A DNA stretch of 64,000 nucleotides from positions 62,001 through 126,000 of the forward strand of contig NZ_JAHHXM010000001.1 in the NCBI RefSeq assembly GCF_019037185.1, given 5' to 3'. The position numbers and the translations under genes were made by a program. The notes beneath the pieces were generated by a model that ran no database searches, was not told where the DNA came from, and was given only the letters and a program-made list of their open reading frames with translations. Positions within the stretch are counted from its first letter, which is position 1; each line of letters begins with the position of its first letter. Positions 20,964 through 29,456 of the stretch are shown one piece after another. Source of the DNA: Oceanobacillus caeni. GTDB taxonomy: Bacteria; Bacillota; Bacilli; Bacillales; Amphibacillaceae.

Positions 20964-21314
20964 ATGAATCAGCATTTTCTAACAATCGAACAATTTAACG
21001 ATTTAATAAGACAATGGAATGGGAAACAAATTAAAATCGTAAAGCATGAATTGGATGATTTTGATGAGACGTTAATGGATTTAAGTGCCATTTCATATTC
21101 TAAAAACGGGGGAACCATCGATGGTTATGAACCAATCTATTCCCTGAATTTAAATGGAAGTGGTATCATTGGAACCACAATAAATGAGTACGAGTCACTC
21201 CCGTCTGAATTATATGAAATTCCTCTCGAGGACTCAGCAATGTATGAATATGATGGTTCTCGTTTTATAGTGAGTACTTCAAGAGGTGTATACACAATAG
21301 AAACGATTGAATAA
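20964..21314 (+). CDS. hypothetical protein, acidic, 116 residues
   Basis: I do not recognise this protein. It is acidic, has no signal or membrane segment, and ends in a beta-rich pattern (SRFIVSTSRGVYTIETIE). The start is probably the ATG at 20964, six bases after CTGGAGGG. The ATG at 20958 touches the ribosome site. It lies between spoVR and yhbH on the opposite strand and has its own terminator, so it is an independent unit placed inside a conserved sporulation neighbourhood. Confidence 0.7.
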   Translation: MNQHFLTIEQFNDLIRQWNGKQIKIVKHELDDFDETLMDLSAISYSKNGGTIDGYEPIYSLNLNGSGIIGTTINEYESLPSELYEIPLEDSAMYEYDGSRFIVSTSRGVYTIETIE

Positions 21315-21318
21315 AATG

Positions 21319-21344
21319 GAAACCGGCTCATGCCGGTTTCTTTA
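21319..21344 (+). terminator. terminator of the 116-residue gene
   Basis: GAAACCGGC / GCCGGTTTC with TCATG-side loop and a short T-run. Confidence 0.75.
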
Positions 21345-21362
21345 CCAGCATTCACACTAAAA

Positions 21363-21389
21363 CAAAAAATCCCGCAAAATGCGGGGACT
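21363..21389 (-). terminator. terminator of yhbH
   Basis: Minus strand CCCCGCA / TGCGGGATTTTTTG directly after the yhbH stop. Confidence 0.85.
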
Positions 21390-21392
21390 CTA

Positions 21393-22562
21393 TTATACAA
21401 GCTCTTCTTCTTTTTTAAAGAATGTTTTCATTGCATGGTATACGTCACGTTTTTCTTTTAAAATATAGTGTCTAAATTTAGGATCTTCTATCGTACGATA
21501 CGCATTCATTAATGTGGAGTATCGACTATATCCATTTACCTCACCATAACCGAACATTTGAGACACTTCCATAATTTGACCAAGCAGATCAATACATTTC
21601 GCATTGTCAGATGTAATATTTTCACCATCTGAGAAGTGGAATGGATAAATATTATAACGTTTCGGATTATACTTCTCATTAATAAGTTCTAAAGCTTTTA
21701 TATAAGCAGAAGAGCAAATGGTACCTCCACTTTCTCCTTTATTGAAGAAATCGTCTTCGGATACCACTTTTGCTTCTGTATGATGAGCAATAAATTCAAT
21801 ATCTACAGATTCATACTTCGTTCGTAAAAATCTTGTCATCCAGAAAAAGAAACTTCTAGCCATGTATTTCTCAAATGTTCCCATAGATGCACTTGTATCC
21901 ATCATTGCAAGTACAACCGCTTTTGATTCCGGCTTGACCACTTCATTCCATGTTTTAAATCGTAGGTCATCATTATAAATTGGTGCAATGGACGCTTTCC
22001 CTTCCCTAGCATTTCGCTTAAGAGCAGTTAATATCGTTCGTTTCTTGTCAATGTTACCCATAAGCCCTTTCTTACGGACATCATTAAACTCAATATCTTC
22101 TACAATTATTTCATCTTGTTCCTTTTGTTCTAAATTCGGTAATTCTAAATCTCTAAATAGAGCTTCTTCCACTTCTTCAATGGAAACTTCTGCTTCATAA
22201 TAATCCCTTCCAGGCTGATCACCCGCTTTCTTTCCTTGACCGCTCCCTTGCGCTTGATCACCTCTACCAGGTTCCCTCGCAATGACATCGCCAACTTGAC
22301 TATCTCCATCACCTTGGCCAACATGTTTATTCTTATTATAGTTATAACGAATTTTGTATTCATCAAGAGAACGAATAGGTATTTTTACAATTTCACGGCC
22401 ATTCGACATAATAATGTTTTCCTCTGTCACTAAATCAGGCAAGTTATTTTTTATAGCATCTTTTACTTTTTCAATATGTCTTTGTTGATCTTGATAGCCT
22501 TTACGATGGAGAGTCCAGTTTTCCTGGGAGACAATGAAATTCGTCTTACGCTTTTCCGACAA
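21393..22562 (-). CDS. yhbH: YhbH/DUF444 sporulation-associated protein
   Basis: DUF444 family (YeaH in Escherichia coli), 389 residues. The C-terminal half has a von Willebrand A-like fold with a MIDAS-type DTSASMG motif (about 208-214). The segment [35 protein letters not shown] (about 237 on) is a family hallmark. The middle contains a Gly/Gln/Asp-rich low-complexity stretch (about 78-120). It works with PrkA kinase and SpoVR. The order prkA, yhbH, spoVR on one strand is the conserved arrangement. Confidence 0.93.
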   Translation of the reverse strand: MSEKRKTNFIVSQENWTLHRKGYQDQQRHIEKVKDAIKNNLPDLVTEENIIMSNGREIVKIPIRSLDEYKIRYNYNKNKHVGQGDGDSQVGDVIAREPGRGDQAQGSGQGKKAGDQPGRDYYEAEVSIEEVEEALFRDLELPNLEQKEQDEIIVEDIEFNDVRKKGLMGNIDKKRTILTALKRNAREGKASIAPIYNDDLRFKTWNEVVKPESKAVVLAMMDTSASMGTFEKYMARSFFFWMTRFLRTKYESVDIEFIAHHTEAKVVSEDDFFNKGESGGTICSSAYIKALELINEKYNPKRYNIYPFHFSDGENITSDNAKCIDLLGQIMEVSQMFGYGEVNGYSRYSTLMNAYRTIEDPKFRHYILKEKRDVYHAMKTFFKKEEELV

Positions 22563-22841
22563 TTACGATCCTCTCCTTTTCCTTTGAAATTTCTTTAACA
22601 GATAGCAAAATATGCAACTAAAGCATTCGCTAAAAGTCCTGTCTATGCCTTAGTTTTCTAATATTATCTTTAAAAGAATTTTTTAAAAGTAACTAGATTA
22701 CTTTATTTATCATATGCAAAACCTATTTAGTTATTGCTACTTTTTCAAAAATATAGACAATACATACAAGTGCAGATTGTTGGATTAATAGCTTCTAAAG
22801 CTTTTCATCGTACTAACTGAAATAACAATTCCAATATAGAT

Positions 22842-22882
22842 AAAAAAAACAGGACTAATGTATAATATTAGCCCTGTTTTCT
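22842..22882 (-). terminator. terminator of prkA
   Basis: Minus strand AACAGGGCTAAT / ATTAGTCCTGTT followed by eight T. It lies about 145 bp past the prkA stop. The rest of the gap to yhbH (22563-22841) is A+T-rich and shows no further structure. Confidence 0.85.
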
Positions 22883-22916
22883 AAAAGACAATACATCATA
22901 CAGCTTAAACCTAATT

Positions 22917-22980
22917 TTTATCCGTCTTTACTGGATGAAAGACCACCACTTTAAGTGGGGAAAACATTCAGTAGAACCCC
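22917..22980 (-). repeat. type A repeat, short copy in inverse orientation
   Basis: Plus-strand TTTATCCGTCTTTACTGG..GAAAGACCACCACTTTAAG..GGGGAAAAC aligns by eye with the reverse complement of the type A element end (TTTATCCCACCTAAACGGGCAGTAAGACTCCCACCT). Only one hairpin arm is kept. Confidence 0.45.
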
Positions 22981-23026
22981 GAAAAGTTTACCTAATCTGT
23001 GGGAGAATACGACAATTAGCTTCACT

Positions 23027-24922
23027 TTATCGGTTCAATAGGCTTCCTACATAACGTAATAATTCGTTTGCTGAAGTGGAGTTATAACCGTACTCGTCAA
23101 TTAAACGAGCGATAACTTCGTTTACTTTCTTCAGCTGTGACTCATCTGGTGTTTTCGATGAGGTTGTGATTTTTACAACGTCTTTTAAGTCAGCAAATAG
23201 TTTCTTCTGAATCGCTTCACGGAGACGTTCGTGTGAATTATAATCAAAACGTTTTCCTTTTCTCGCAAACGCTGATAGCCTGATTAGAATTTCTTCACGA
23301 AAAGCTTTCTTCGCATTCTCAGAGATACCAATTTGCTCCTCAATAGAACGCATAAGTTTTTCATCTGGATTCATTTCTTCTCCGGTCAACGGATCTCTTA
23401 GTTTATTATGGTTGCAATATGCTTCCACGTTATCCAGATAATTATCCATTAACGTCTTAGCGGATTCTTCATACGAATACACGAAAGCTTTTTGAACTTC
23501 TTTCTTCGCAATTTCGTCATATTCCTTTCTAGCAATTGCAATATAATTCATATATTTTTCTTTATCCTCTTTCGAAATCGATGCATGAGCATCCAGTCCA
23601 TCTTTTAATGAACGTAAAACATCTAAAGCATTAATAGACGGTACATCTTTTCGAATAATGGTAGATGAAATTCGGTTGATCACATACCTCGGGTCAATTC
23701 CATCCATACCCTCATCCGAATACTCTTTCCTTAATTCCTCTACATCGATATCGTTAAACCCTTCCACACTCTCTCCATTGTATAAGCGTAACTTCTTAAG
23801 TAAATCCACACCCTGTTTTTTAGATTCTTTTAATCTAGTAAGAACAGAGAATATTGCTGCTACTTTTAAAGCATGTGGAGCAACATGCACATGGGCCATA
23901 TCACTCGTTTTTATCATTTTCTCATAGATTTTCTCTTCTTCATCCACTCTGAGATTATAAGGAATCGGCATCACAATAATCCTTGAATGTAACGCCTCAT
24001 TTTTCTTGTTAGAAATAAACGAACGGTATTCCGCTTCGTTTGTGTGCGCTATGATAAGTTCATCAGCACTTATCAGGGCGAATCTACCGGCTTTAAAATT
24101 CCCCTCTTGTGTTAGAGATAGTAAATGCCAGAGGAATTTCTCATCTGACTTCAAGATCTCTTGGAATTCCATCATCCCACGGTTCGCTTTATTCAGCTCC
24201 CCATCGAAACGGTAGGCCCTCGGATCTGACTCAGAACCATATTCTGCAATGGTGGAGAAATCAATACTACCAGTTAAATCCGCAATGTCTTGGGATTTCG
24301 GATCAGATGGACTAAATGTTCCAATTCCAACCCGTTTATCTTCTGAGAAAAAGATTCTTTCTACTTCAACGTCTTCAATCTTACCATCATATTCCTTTTC
24401 CAACCGCATCGTATTAAGTGGGGATAAACTACCTTCAATTCGAATGCCGTATTCTTCGTAAAAATCATCTCGTAAATGGTGTGGTATTAAGTGCAGTGGA
24501 TCTTCATGCATTGGGCAGCCTTTGATCGCATACACCGCTCCAGCATCTGTACGTGAATATTCTTCCATTCCACGTTTTAACATACTAACAATGGTGGATT
24601 TCCCACCACTAACTGGACCCATCAATAGTAAAATACGTTTTTTAACATCAAGTCGTTTTGCAGCAGGGTGAAAATACTCCTCCACTAAACTTTCTATTGC
24701 CTCTTCCAAACCATATATTTCTTTACTAAAAAATTTATATGTCTTTCTTCCATCAACCTCTTCTATTCCAGCATCTTTAATCATATTATAAATACGGGAG
24801 TGGGCAGGCTGTGCAACTTCTGGCCTTTCTTTTAAAATTTCCAAGTATTCCGCAAAAGTACCTTCCCATTTCAAACTTTCCTCTTTATCACGGTAATCTC
24901 TTACCTTACCTAGAATATCCAT
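23027..24922 (-). CDS. prkA: PrkA serine protein kinase / AAA+ protein
   Basis: PrkA protein of 631 residues, the usual length. The N-terminal AAA+ domain has a Walker A GPVSGGKSTI (about 103-112), and the C-terminal kinase-like PrkA domain begins about residue 390. FSKEIYGLEEAIE and KGCPMHEDPLHLIP are family hallmarks. In Bacillus subtilis PrkA affects sporulation, and a Lon-type protease activity has also been described for the family. First gene of the prkA-yhbH-spoVR group, with a 464-bp gap before yhbH that contains a terminator, so yhbH probably has its own promoter. Confidence 0.95.
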   Translation of the reverse strand: MDILGKVRDYRDKEESLKWEGTFAEYLEILKERPEVAQPAHSRIYNMIKDAGIEEVDGRKTYKFFSKEIYGLEEAIESLVEEYFHPAAKRLDVKKRILLLMGPVSGGKSTIVSMLKRGMEEYSRTDAGAVYAIKGCPMHEDPLHLIPHHLRDDFYEEYGIRIEGSLSPLNTMRLEKEYDGKIEDVEVERIFFSEDKRVGIGTFSPSDPKSQDIADLTGSIDFSTIAEYGSESDPRAYRFDGELNKANRGMMEFQEILKSDEKFLWHLLSLTQEGNFKAGRFALISADELIIAHTNEAEYRSFISNKKNEALHSRIIVMPIPYNLRVDEEEKIYEKMIKTSDMAHVHVAPHALKVAAIFSVLTRLKESKKQGVDLLKKLRLYNGESVEGFNDIDVEELRKEYSDEGMDGIDPRYVINRISSTIIRKDVPSINALDVLRSLKDGLDAHASISKEDKEKYMNYIAIARKEYDEIAKKEVQKAFVYSYEESAKTLMDNYLDNVEAYCNHNKLRDPLTGEEMNPDEKLMRSIEEQIGISENAKKAFREEILIRLSAFARKGKRFDYNSHERLREAIQKKLFADLKDVVKITTSSKTPDESQLKKVNEVIARLIDEYGYNSTSANELLRYVGSLLNR

Positions 24923-25128
24923 TTATACTCTCCCTCCATCATTACTGCGGTTTATAAATTCTATGCACGTACATCTCGTCTCATTCACTAAAAGTTTGAA
25001 TATTACATCCGCTTCTACATTAAGAAATAACTATCGTCAAAATTCTAGGCCTTTTCGTAATCCTCGGGGAATTAATGTCGAATAAGAAGTGATACTTATG
25101 CGGGGGAGAAAGTGTTATGCTTTCTGAC

Positions 25129-25169
25129 AAAAAAAGCCCCTGTCACCCGTAAAATGACAAGGACTTTCC
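25129..25169 (-). terminator. terminator of the HesB-like gene
   Basis: Minus strand AAGTCCTTGTCA / TGACAGGGGCTTTTTTT. Confidence 0.8.
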
Positions 25170-25172
25170 TCA

Positions 25173-25475
25173 TTAATGATGGTGATGTCCACCTTTTGAA
25201 GGATTCGTAATAACAAACCCTTCATTATCAACATAGAAATATTGAATCCAAATTCCATCTAAAAGCTCTTCTCGAGTATCCAGAATGATATCAATATCTT
25301 TATCCGTTTTTACTACTTCATCATGCTCTCCTGGAGTATCAAATGAAATCCCATAATGCGCATGGTCTCCATGCATATGAGATATATGGATACGAATCAT
25401 TTTTCCTTCCGCTTCATCTGATTCTAACATTTTCTTTAATTCTTTTGCTGCGTTTCTATTTATTTTAACCTTCAT
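25173..25475 (-). CDS. HesB/IscA-fold protein without cysteines, His-rich
   Basis: Protein of 100 residues with the A-type iron-sulfur carrier fold pattern: INRNAAKELKKML at the N-terminus, ISFDTPGEHDEVVKTDKDIDIILD in the middle and GFVITNP near the end. It resembles YneR-type HesB-like proteins. The cysteines that bind iron-sulfur clusters in IscA/SufA are all absent. The GGCSG position is occupied by the His-rich HISHMHGDHAHYG (about 31-43), and the protein ends GGHHHH. Binding of another metal is possible but is inference. It is monocistronic with its own terminator. Confidence 0.8.
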   Translation of the reverse strand: MKVKINRNAAKELKKMLESDEAEGKMIRIHISHMHGDHAHYGISFDTPGEHDEVVKTDKDIDIILDTREELLDGIWIQYFYVDNEGFVITNPSKGGHHHH

Positions 25476-25629
25476 CTATTTCTACTCCTATTCACTTCTA
25501 AATATTTTTCCATCATAATTATCACACAGGCAACTATTAACTGTCATCTAAAGAAACTTGTAACATAGCACTATTTTTAATCAGTCTAACCAATAATGGA
25601 ATATTTAATATCTAAGATTGTTTATAAGT

Positions 25630-25664
25630 AAAAAATCCAGTAAGCCATTCGCTACTGGATTCGT
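25630..25664 (-). terminator. terminator of the aldo/keto reductase gene
   Basis: Minus strand AATCCAGTAGCGAATG / CTTACTGGATT followed by T-run. Confidence 0.85.
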
Positions 25665-25675
25665 TCGTTTACATA

Positions 25676-26503
25676 TTATACAAAAGTGTCTGGATCAGGA
25701 CCGCTTCTTTCGTTTCGATTTAGGCTATCTATTTGTTTCACTTCTTCTTTCGTTAATGAAAAATCAAAAATATCGGCATTCTCGATAATTCGTTGTTCTT
25801 TTACCGACTTTGGAATTGTGACAACATGATGTTGAACGTCCCATCGTAAAATAACCTGCGCAGGGGTTTTGCGATATTTTTCAGATAGCTCTTGAATAAT
25901 AGGCTCATCAAAGACTCCCCCTCTTTTAAGCGGAGCCCATGCTTCAAGTTGAATATTTTCTTTTTCACAATATACTTTTAATTCTTCTTGTGTTAAATGA
26001 GGATGATACTCGACTTGATTAATTACCGGCTTTACCTTACAGTCTTTTAATAAATCTTCTAAATGATGTACTTGAAAATTACTTACTCCAATTGCACGTA
26101 CTTTTCCTTCTTCATAAATCTTTTCCAATGCTCTATATGTATCTTTAAACTTTCCAGTAACTGGCCAGTGAACTAAATAAAGGTCTAAGTAATCAAGGCC
26201 TAGTTTTTCCAAGCTATCTTCAAAGGCTTTTAATGTATTGTCATAGCCCTGCTGATCATTCCAAACCTTGGAGGTAACAAAAATCTCTTCTCTTGGAATA
26301 CCAGATTCTCTAACGGCTTGCCCCACACCCTCTTCGTTATGATAATAGGAAGCCGTATCAATAAGTCTATATCCATGTTTCAACGCAGCTTTAACCGATT
26401 GAACAACACTTTGACCATCTTCCATTTTATATACCCCAAGACCAAATCCTGGCATTTTCACACCGTTATTTAACGTGACTATATCCTGTAAATTGGTGAT
26501 CAA
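25676..26503 (-). CDS. aldo/keto reductase (YvgN/YtbE type)
   Basis: NADPH-dependent aldo/keto reductase of 275 residues, family AKR5G-like. It has MPGFGLGVYKMEDG, the catalytic Asp/Tyr region LIDTASYYHNEEGVGQAVRES (about 45-65), the Lys in FVTSKVWN (about 75) and the His in YLVHWPVTG (about 108), then the C-terminal NADP motif IPKSVKEQRIIEN. Such enzymes reduce methylglyoxal and other reactive aldehydes. A TTG at 26503 is taken as start because GGGAGGA precedes it by six bases. The ATG at 26518 overlaps that site. Confidence 0.9.
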   Translation of the reverse strand: MITNLQDIVTLNNGVKMPGFGLGVYKMEDGQSVVQSVKAALKHGYRLIDTASYYHNEEGVGQAVRESGIPREEIFVTSKVWNDQQGYDNTLKAFEDSLEKLGLDYLDLYLVHWPVTGKFKDTYRALEKIYEEGKVRAIGVSNFQVHHLEDLLKDCKVKPVINQVEYHPHLTQEELKVYCEKENIQLEAWAPLKRGGVFDEPIIQELSEKYRKTPAQVILRWDVQHHVVTIPKSVKEQRIIENADIFDFSLTKEEVKQIDSLNRNERSGPDPDTFV

Positions 26504-26599
26504 AAGAATTCCTCCCATTCTTAGATTCTACCCTTATCTTATCATAATGCATCAGCTGCCGTTAATGAAACTAAACTTTTTTTAAATTCAAAACAAATA

Positions 26600-26747
26600 G
26601 AGGATGTTCAAAGTCCGGTGAAAATGACATGCCCCTGCCTAGATCGGCGTTCCAACAAACCTTTACGGTGGAACGAGCAATCGGAGGCCTAGGACGTTGC
26701 ACATTTAGCAGACCTCTGACCTCTTCCCCCTTCTTTTTGAGCACGCC
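26600..26747. repeat. type B repeat element with inverted ends
   Basis: About 148 bp with imperfect inverted ends (AGGATGTTCAAAG / CTTTTTGAGCACGC) and an internal hairpin CCTAG..CGTTCCA / TGGAACG..CCTAGG. The core CTTTACGGTGG..CGAG.AAT.GGAG recurs at 4071-4100 before serA. It contains no open frame and ends directly at the sigL stop codon. It could be a small non-autonomous mobile element. That is inference. Confidence 0.5.
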
Positions 26748-28085
26748 CTAATAGATCATTTTTCTTTTAGCAGAAGATAATATATTTAACTCTTCACGGT
26801 ATTTAGCAACCGTTCTCCGAGAAATAGTTATCCCATGCTTCTTACTCAAATAATCAGCTATCTTTTGATCAGAATATGGCTTTTGTTTATCTTCATTACG
26901 TATAAGCTCCCCCAAAAGCATCTTCACTTTTACTGAAGATGTATATTCCCCAGTATTACTAGCTAATTTAGATGTGAATAACCTTTTCATTTCAAAGGAA
27001 CCAATAGGGGTTTGAATAACTTTGTTACTAATTGCACGGCTTACGGTCGACTCATGCATTTCAATAGATTCTGCTACTTCTTTTAATGTCATCGCTTTTA
27101 TTGAAGAAAATCCATTATCTAGAAAATCCTGCTGATTTTCTACAATATATTCGGTTATTTTTAATATAGTAGAACGGCGTTGCTCAATACTTTTTTTCAG
27201 CCATAAATATTTTTGGTAATTAGCCGTAACATATTTTGACCAATCACCTTTTCCACTAATTAAACCCACATAATCTTGATTGATATGAATATTAGGTAAG
27301 TAACTGTCATTCAGAGATATGACGTAGTTTCCATTCTTTTTTTCTATCGAAATATCAGGATATAAATAATTGGTGGGGGGACTTGTAAAATCGGAGCATG
27401 GTCTAGGGTTTAGTGTCTGAATATATTCATAGATTTTTTTTACTTCTAATAAGGATATTCCTAATTCAGTGGAGATTTTCTTCCACTTTTTCTCTGAAAG
27501 TAACTCTAAATAATTCTTAATTACATAAGCTACTAAAGACTCATCCGGATAGTACTCTTGAGCTTGCAGTAATAAACATTCCTTTAAATTTCGTGCCCCC
27601 ACACCTAAAGGCTCTAACCCTTGTAACAACTTAATAGCATGCTCCGCTTCCTGAGGAGAAATGTCTAATTGAACTTCAATTTCTTTATTAGACATTGGTA
27701 AGTATCCATTTTCATCTATATTATATATGAGATAGGTAAGAATAGATTTTTCTCCCTCGCTAATGGATAACCATTTTACCTGTTCTAGTAAATACTGATC
27801 TAACCCACCTTCTTTTGTGGATAAGAAATCAAGTGGACTAACATAATCATCTTCCGTATTAACATTTCGTGAATAAAATTTACTTCCCATCATGCTATAT
27901 TTTTCTTCAAACTGTACCGATGTATTTTTTTCTTCTAATTCGATAAGCGGATTTTCTATCGCCTGCTCCCGAATAAACTGGAATAAATCCAAGGTTGAAT
28001 ATTGTAATAAAGATATTGCCTGTCGAAGTTCCGGACTCATCACCAAATTGATGGTTTGCTTTTGATCCAATCCAAGTTTCATCAT
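26748..28085 (-). CDS. sigL: RNA polymerase sigma-54 factor
   Basis: Sigma-54 (RpoN/SigL) of 445 residues. The Gln/Leu-rich activator-interacting region I is QKQTINLVMSPELRQAISLLQYS (about 8-30). The core-binding region spans about 90-280, and the helix-turn-helix lies around LKEVAESIEMHESTVSRAISNK. The C-terminal RpoN box is normally ARRTVAKYRE and reads SRRTVAKYREELNI here. In Bacillus, SigL serves branched-chain keto-acid, acetoin, arginine and levanase operons. No activator gene or clear -24/-12 promoter was seen in the window. A near-cre site overlaps its leader. Confidence 0.95.
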   Translation of the reverse strand: MMKLGLDQKQTINLVMSPELRQAISLLQYSTLDLFQFIREQAIENPLIELEEKNTSVQFEEKYSMMGSKFYSRNVNTEDDYVSPLDFLSTKEGGLDQYLLEQVKWLSISEGEKSILTYLIYNIDENGYLPMSNKEIEVQLDISPQEAEHAIKLLQGLEPLGVGARNLKECLLLQAQEYYPDESLVAYVIKNYLELLSEKKWKKISTELGISLLEVKKIYEYIQTLNPRPCSDFTSPPTNYLYPDISIEKKNGNYVISLNDSYLPNIHINQDYVGLISGKGDWSKYVTANYQKYLWLKKSIEQRRSTILKITEYIVENQQDFLDNGFSSIKAMTLKEVAESIEMHESTVSRAISNKVIQTPIGSFEMKRLFTSKLASNTGEYTSSVKVKMLLGELIRNEDKQKPYSDQKIADYLSKKHGITISRRTVAKYREELNILSSAKRKMIY

Positions 28086-28095
28086 TATCCCCCAA

Positions 28096-28111
28096 TGTAT
28101 ACGTTTACATA
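28096..28111 (-). promoter_or_regulatory. cre-like CcpA site in the sigL leader
   Basis: ATGTATACGTTTACAT matches WTGNNARCGNWWWCAW with one mismatch and is palindromic. It lies just upstream of the sigL ribosome site. CcpA effects on sigL are known in Bacillus subtilis. Confidence 0.6.
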
Positions 28112-28143
28112 GTAGAACAATATTGTACGAATATTTAAAATTA

Positions 28144-28172
28144 ATTTTACTATACTAACATTAATTGCGCAA
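28144..28172 (-). promoter_or_regulatory. putative sigL promoter
   Basis: Minus strand TTGCGC (28172-28167), 17-bp spacer, TAAAAT (28149-28144), about 60 bp upstream of the start codon. Confidence 0.45.
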
Positions 28173-28193
28173 TAAGCTATTTCATTTTAATCA

Positions 28194-28274
28194 ATAAAGT
28201 GGGGGTTTTCCTTTATCCCCCACCTTCCTCAGAATCTTGAGGTGGGAGTCTTACTATACGTATAGGTGGGATAA
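28194..28274 (+). repeat. type A dispersed palindromic repeat, shortened copy
   Basis: GTGGGGGTTTTCCTTTATCCCCCAC makes hairpin 1. It is followed directly by the end module CTTGAGGTGGGAGTCTTACT..CGTATAGGTGGGATAAA. It lies between the HIBDH-like gene and sigL. Confidence 0.75.
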
Positions 28275-28293
28275 ACCTCTTTATTTATTCATT

Positions 28294-29178
28294 CTACTTC
28301 CACGTTTTCTCTCTTACTATTTCATATAAATAGGCCATATCTTTATCACCATAGCCAGACGTAACTACTTCTTGATAGCGATCAAATAACGCCCTGCTAA
28401 TTGGCAAATCAAGTGCTTCCTGTTCGGCAACCTCCATAGCAAATCCAAGGTCCTTCAATAGTAACTTCAAGGTAAAGCCCGGGTTATAATCTGACTTAGA
28501 AATAAAGCTTTTGTAATTCCGCTCAAAAATTCTGCTCTGTCCGTAGCTGACGTTTAACATCGAAAACAAGTCGTCTAGATCAATATTCTTTTTGTTAGCT
28601 ATATGTAGAGCCTCACTGACCCCAGCTGTATAAAAGCCAATTAAAAGATTATTTATCAATTTAACGGTAGTTCCGCTATCCACTTGTTCATCAACATGGA
28701 AAATGTTCTCGCCAAGTACTTTCAATGTAGGAAGTACCTTCTCGTATACAGCTTTCGAACCCCCAACCATCACGGTAAGGGTTTGATTTTCCGCCCCAAT
28801 CACCCCACCACTTACAGGTGCCGCCAAGAAACCTATCCCCTTCAAATCAGCAGCTTCTGCGATTTTCTGGTTCATTTCTGGAGCAACAGTACTTGTATCA
28901 ACTAATATCATATCTGGATGACTATTTTCTACTATCCCATCATCACCTAAGTATACGTCTTCCACTGCTTTAGTGGAAGGCAGACTGGTAAATACTACTT
29001 CACTATTCTCCACCACTTCAGCTATCGAAGGACTGATGCCACCTCCCACCTCTTGAAGCAAACGTTCAGCGTTTTTATTTAAGTCATAACCCAACACCCG
29101 GTAGTTTCCATTCTTAACGAAGTTTTTTGACATCGGTAAACCCATATTTCCTAAACCAACAAAACCAATGCGTTTCAT
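28294..29178 (-). CDS. 3-hydroxyisobutyrate dehydrogenase-family oxidoreductase
   Basis: Beta-hydroxyacid dehydrogenase of 294 residues (YkwC-like). It has the NAD(P) motif GFVGLGNMGLPMSKN at residues 5-19, the substrate motif PVSGGVIGAENQTLTVMVGG (about 121-140) and the catalytic lysine in TVKLINNLLIGFYTAGVSEAL (about 172). 3-Hydroxyisobutyrate is the valine degradation intermediate, so a role in branched-chain catabolism fits the neighbourhood, but related tartronate-semialdehyde or glyoxylate reductases have the same motifs. First gene past the repeat that marks the edge of the catabolic island. Confidence 0.85.
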   Translation of the reverse strand: MKRIGFVGLGNMGLPMSKNFVKNGNYRVLGYDLNKNAERLLQEVGGGISPSIAEVVENSEVVFTSLPSTKAVEDVYLGDDGIVENSHPDMILVDTSTVAPEMNQKIAEAADLKGIGFLAAPVSGGVIGAENQTLTVMVGGSKAVYEKVLPTLKVLGENIFHVDEQVDSGTTVKLINNLLIGFYTAGVSEALHIANKKNIDLDDLFSMLNVSYGQSRIFERNYKSFISKSDYNPGFTLKLLLKDLGFAMEVAEQEALDLPISRALFDRYQEVVTSGYGDKDMAYLYEIVREKTWK

Positions 29179-29338
29179 AAAATAACATCCCCTTTTATAT
29201 CACATGAATGGGCTTCATAATCAATGACCGCAGTAGACTCGACTTTTCAAATCTTCCTATTTTTAGATACCCAAAAAACAATGATAACAAGGACTCAATA
29301 ATAATTGAGACATCTTGTCCACTTCCTAAATATAATAC

Positions 29339-29369
29339 CTTCACTCAGCATCCATTGGCTGAGTGAAGA
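29339..29369 (-). terminator. hairpin downstream of the 29457-31046 ligase
   Basis: CTTCACTCAGC / GCTGAGTGAAG, a 10-bp stem. The T-run is weak on both strands. Confidence 0.5.
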
Positions 29370-29456
29370 TAATTTTCAACCGATATTTCTATTACGTTAG
29401 CTACTCCATTTTACTTTGGGCAAAATTAATCTTGAGACTTTCAGAATAGTAGAATG

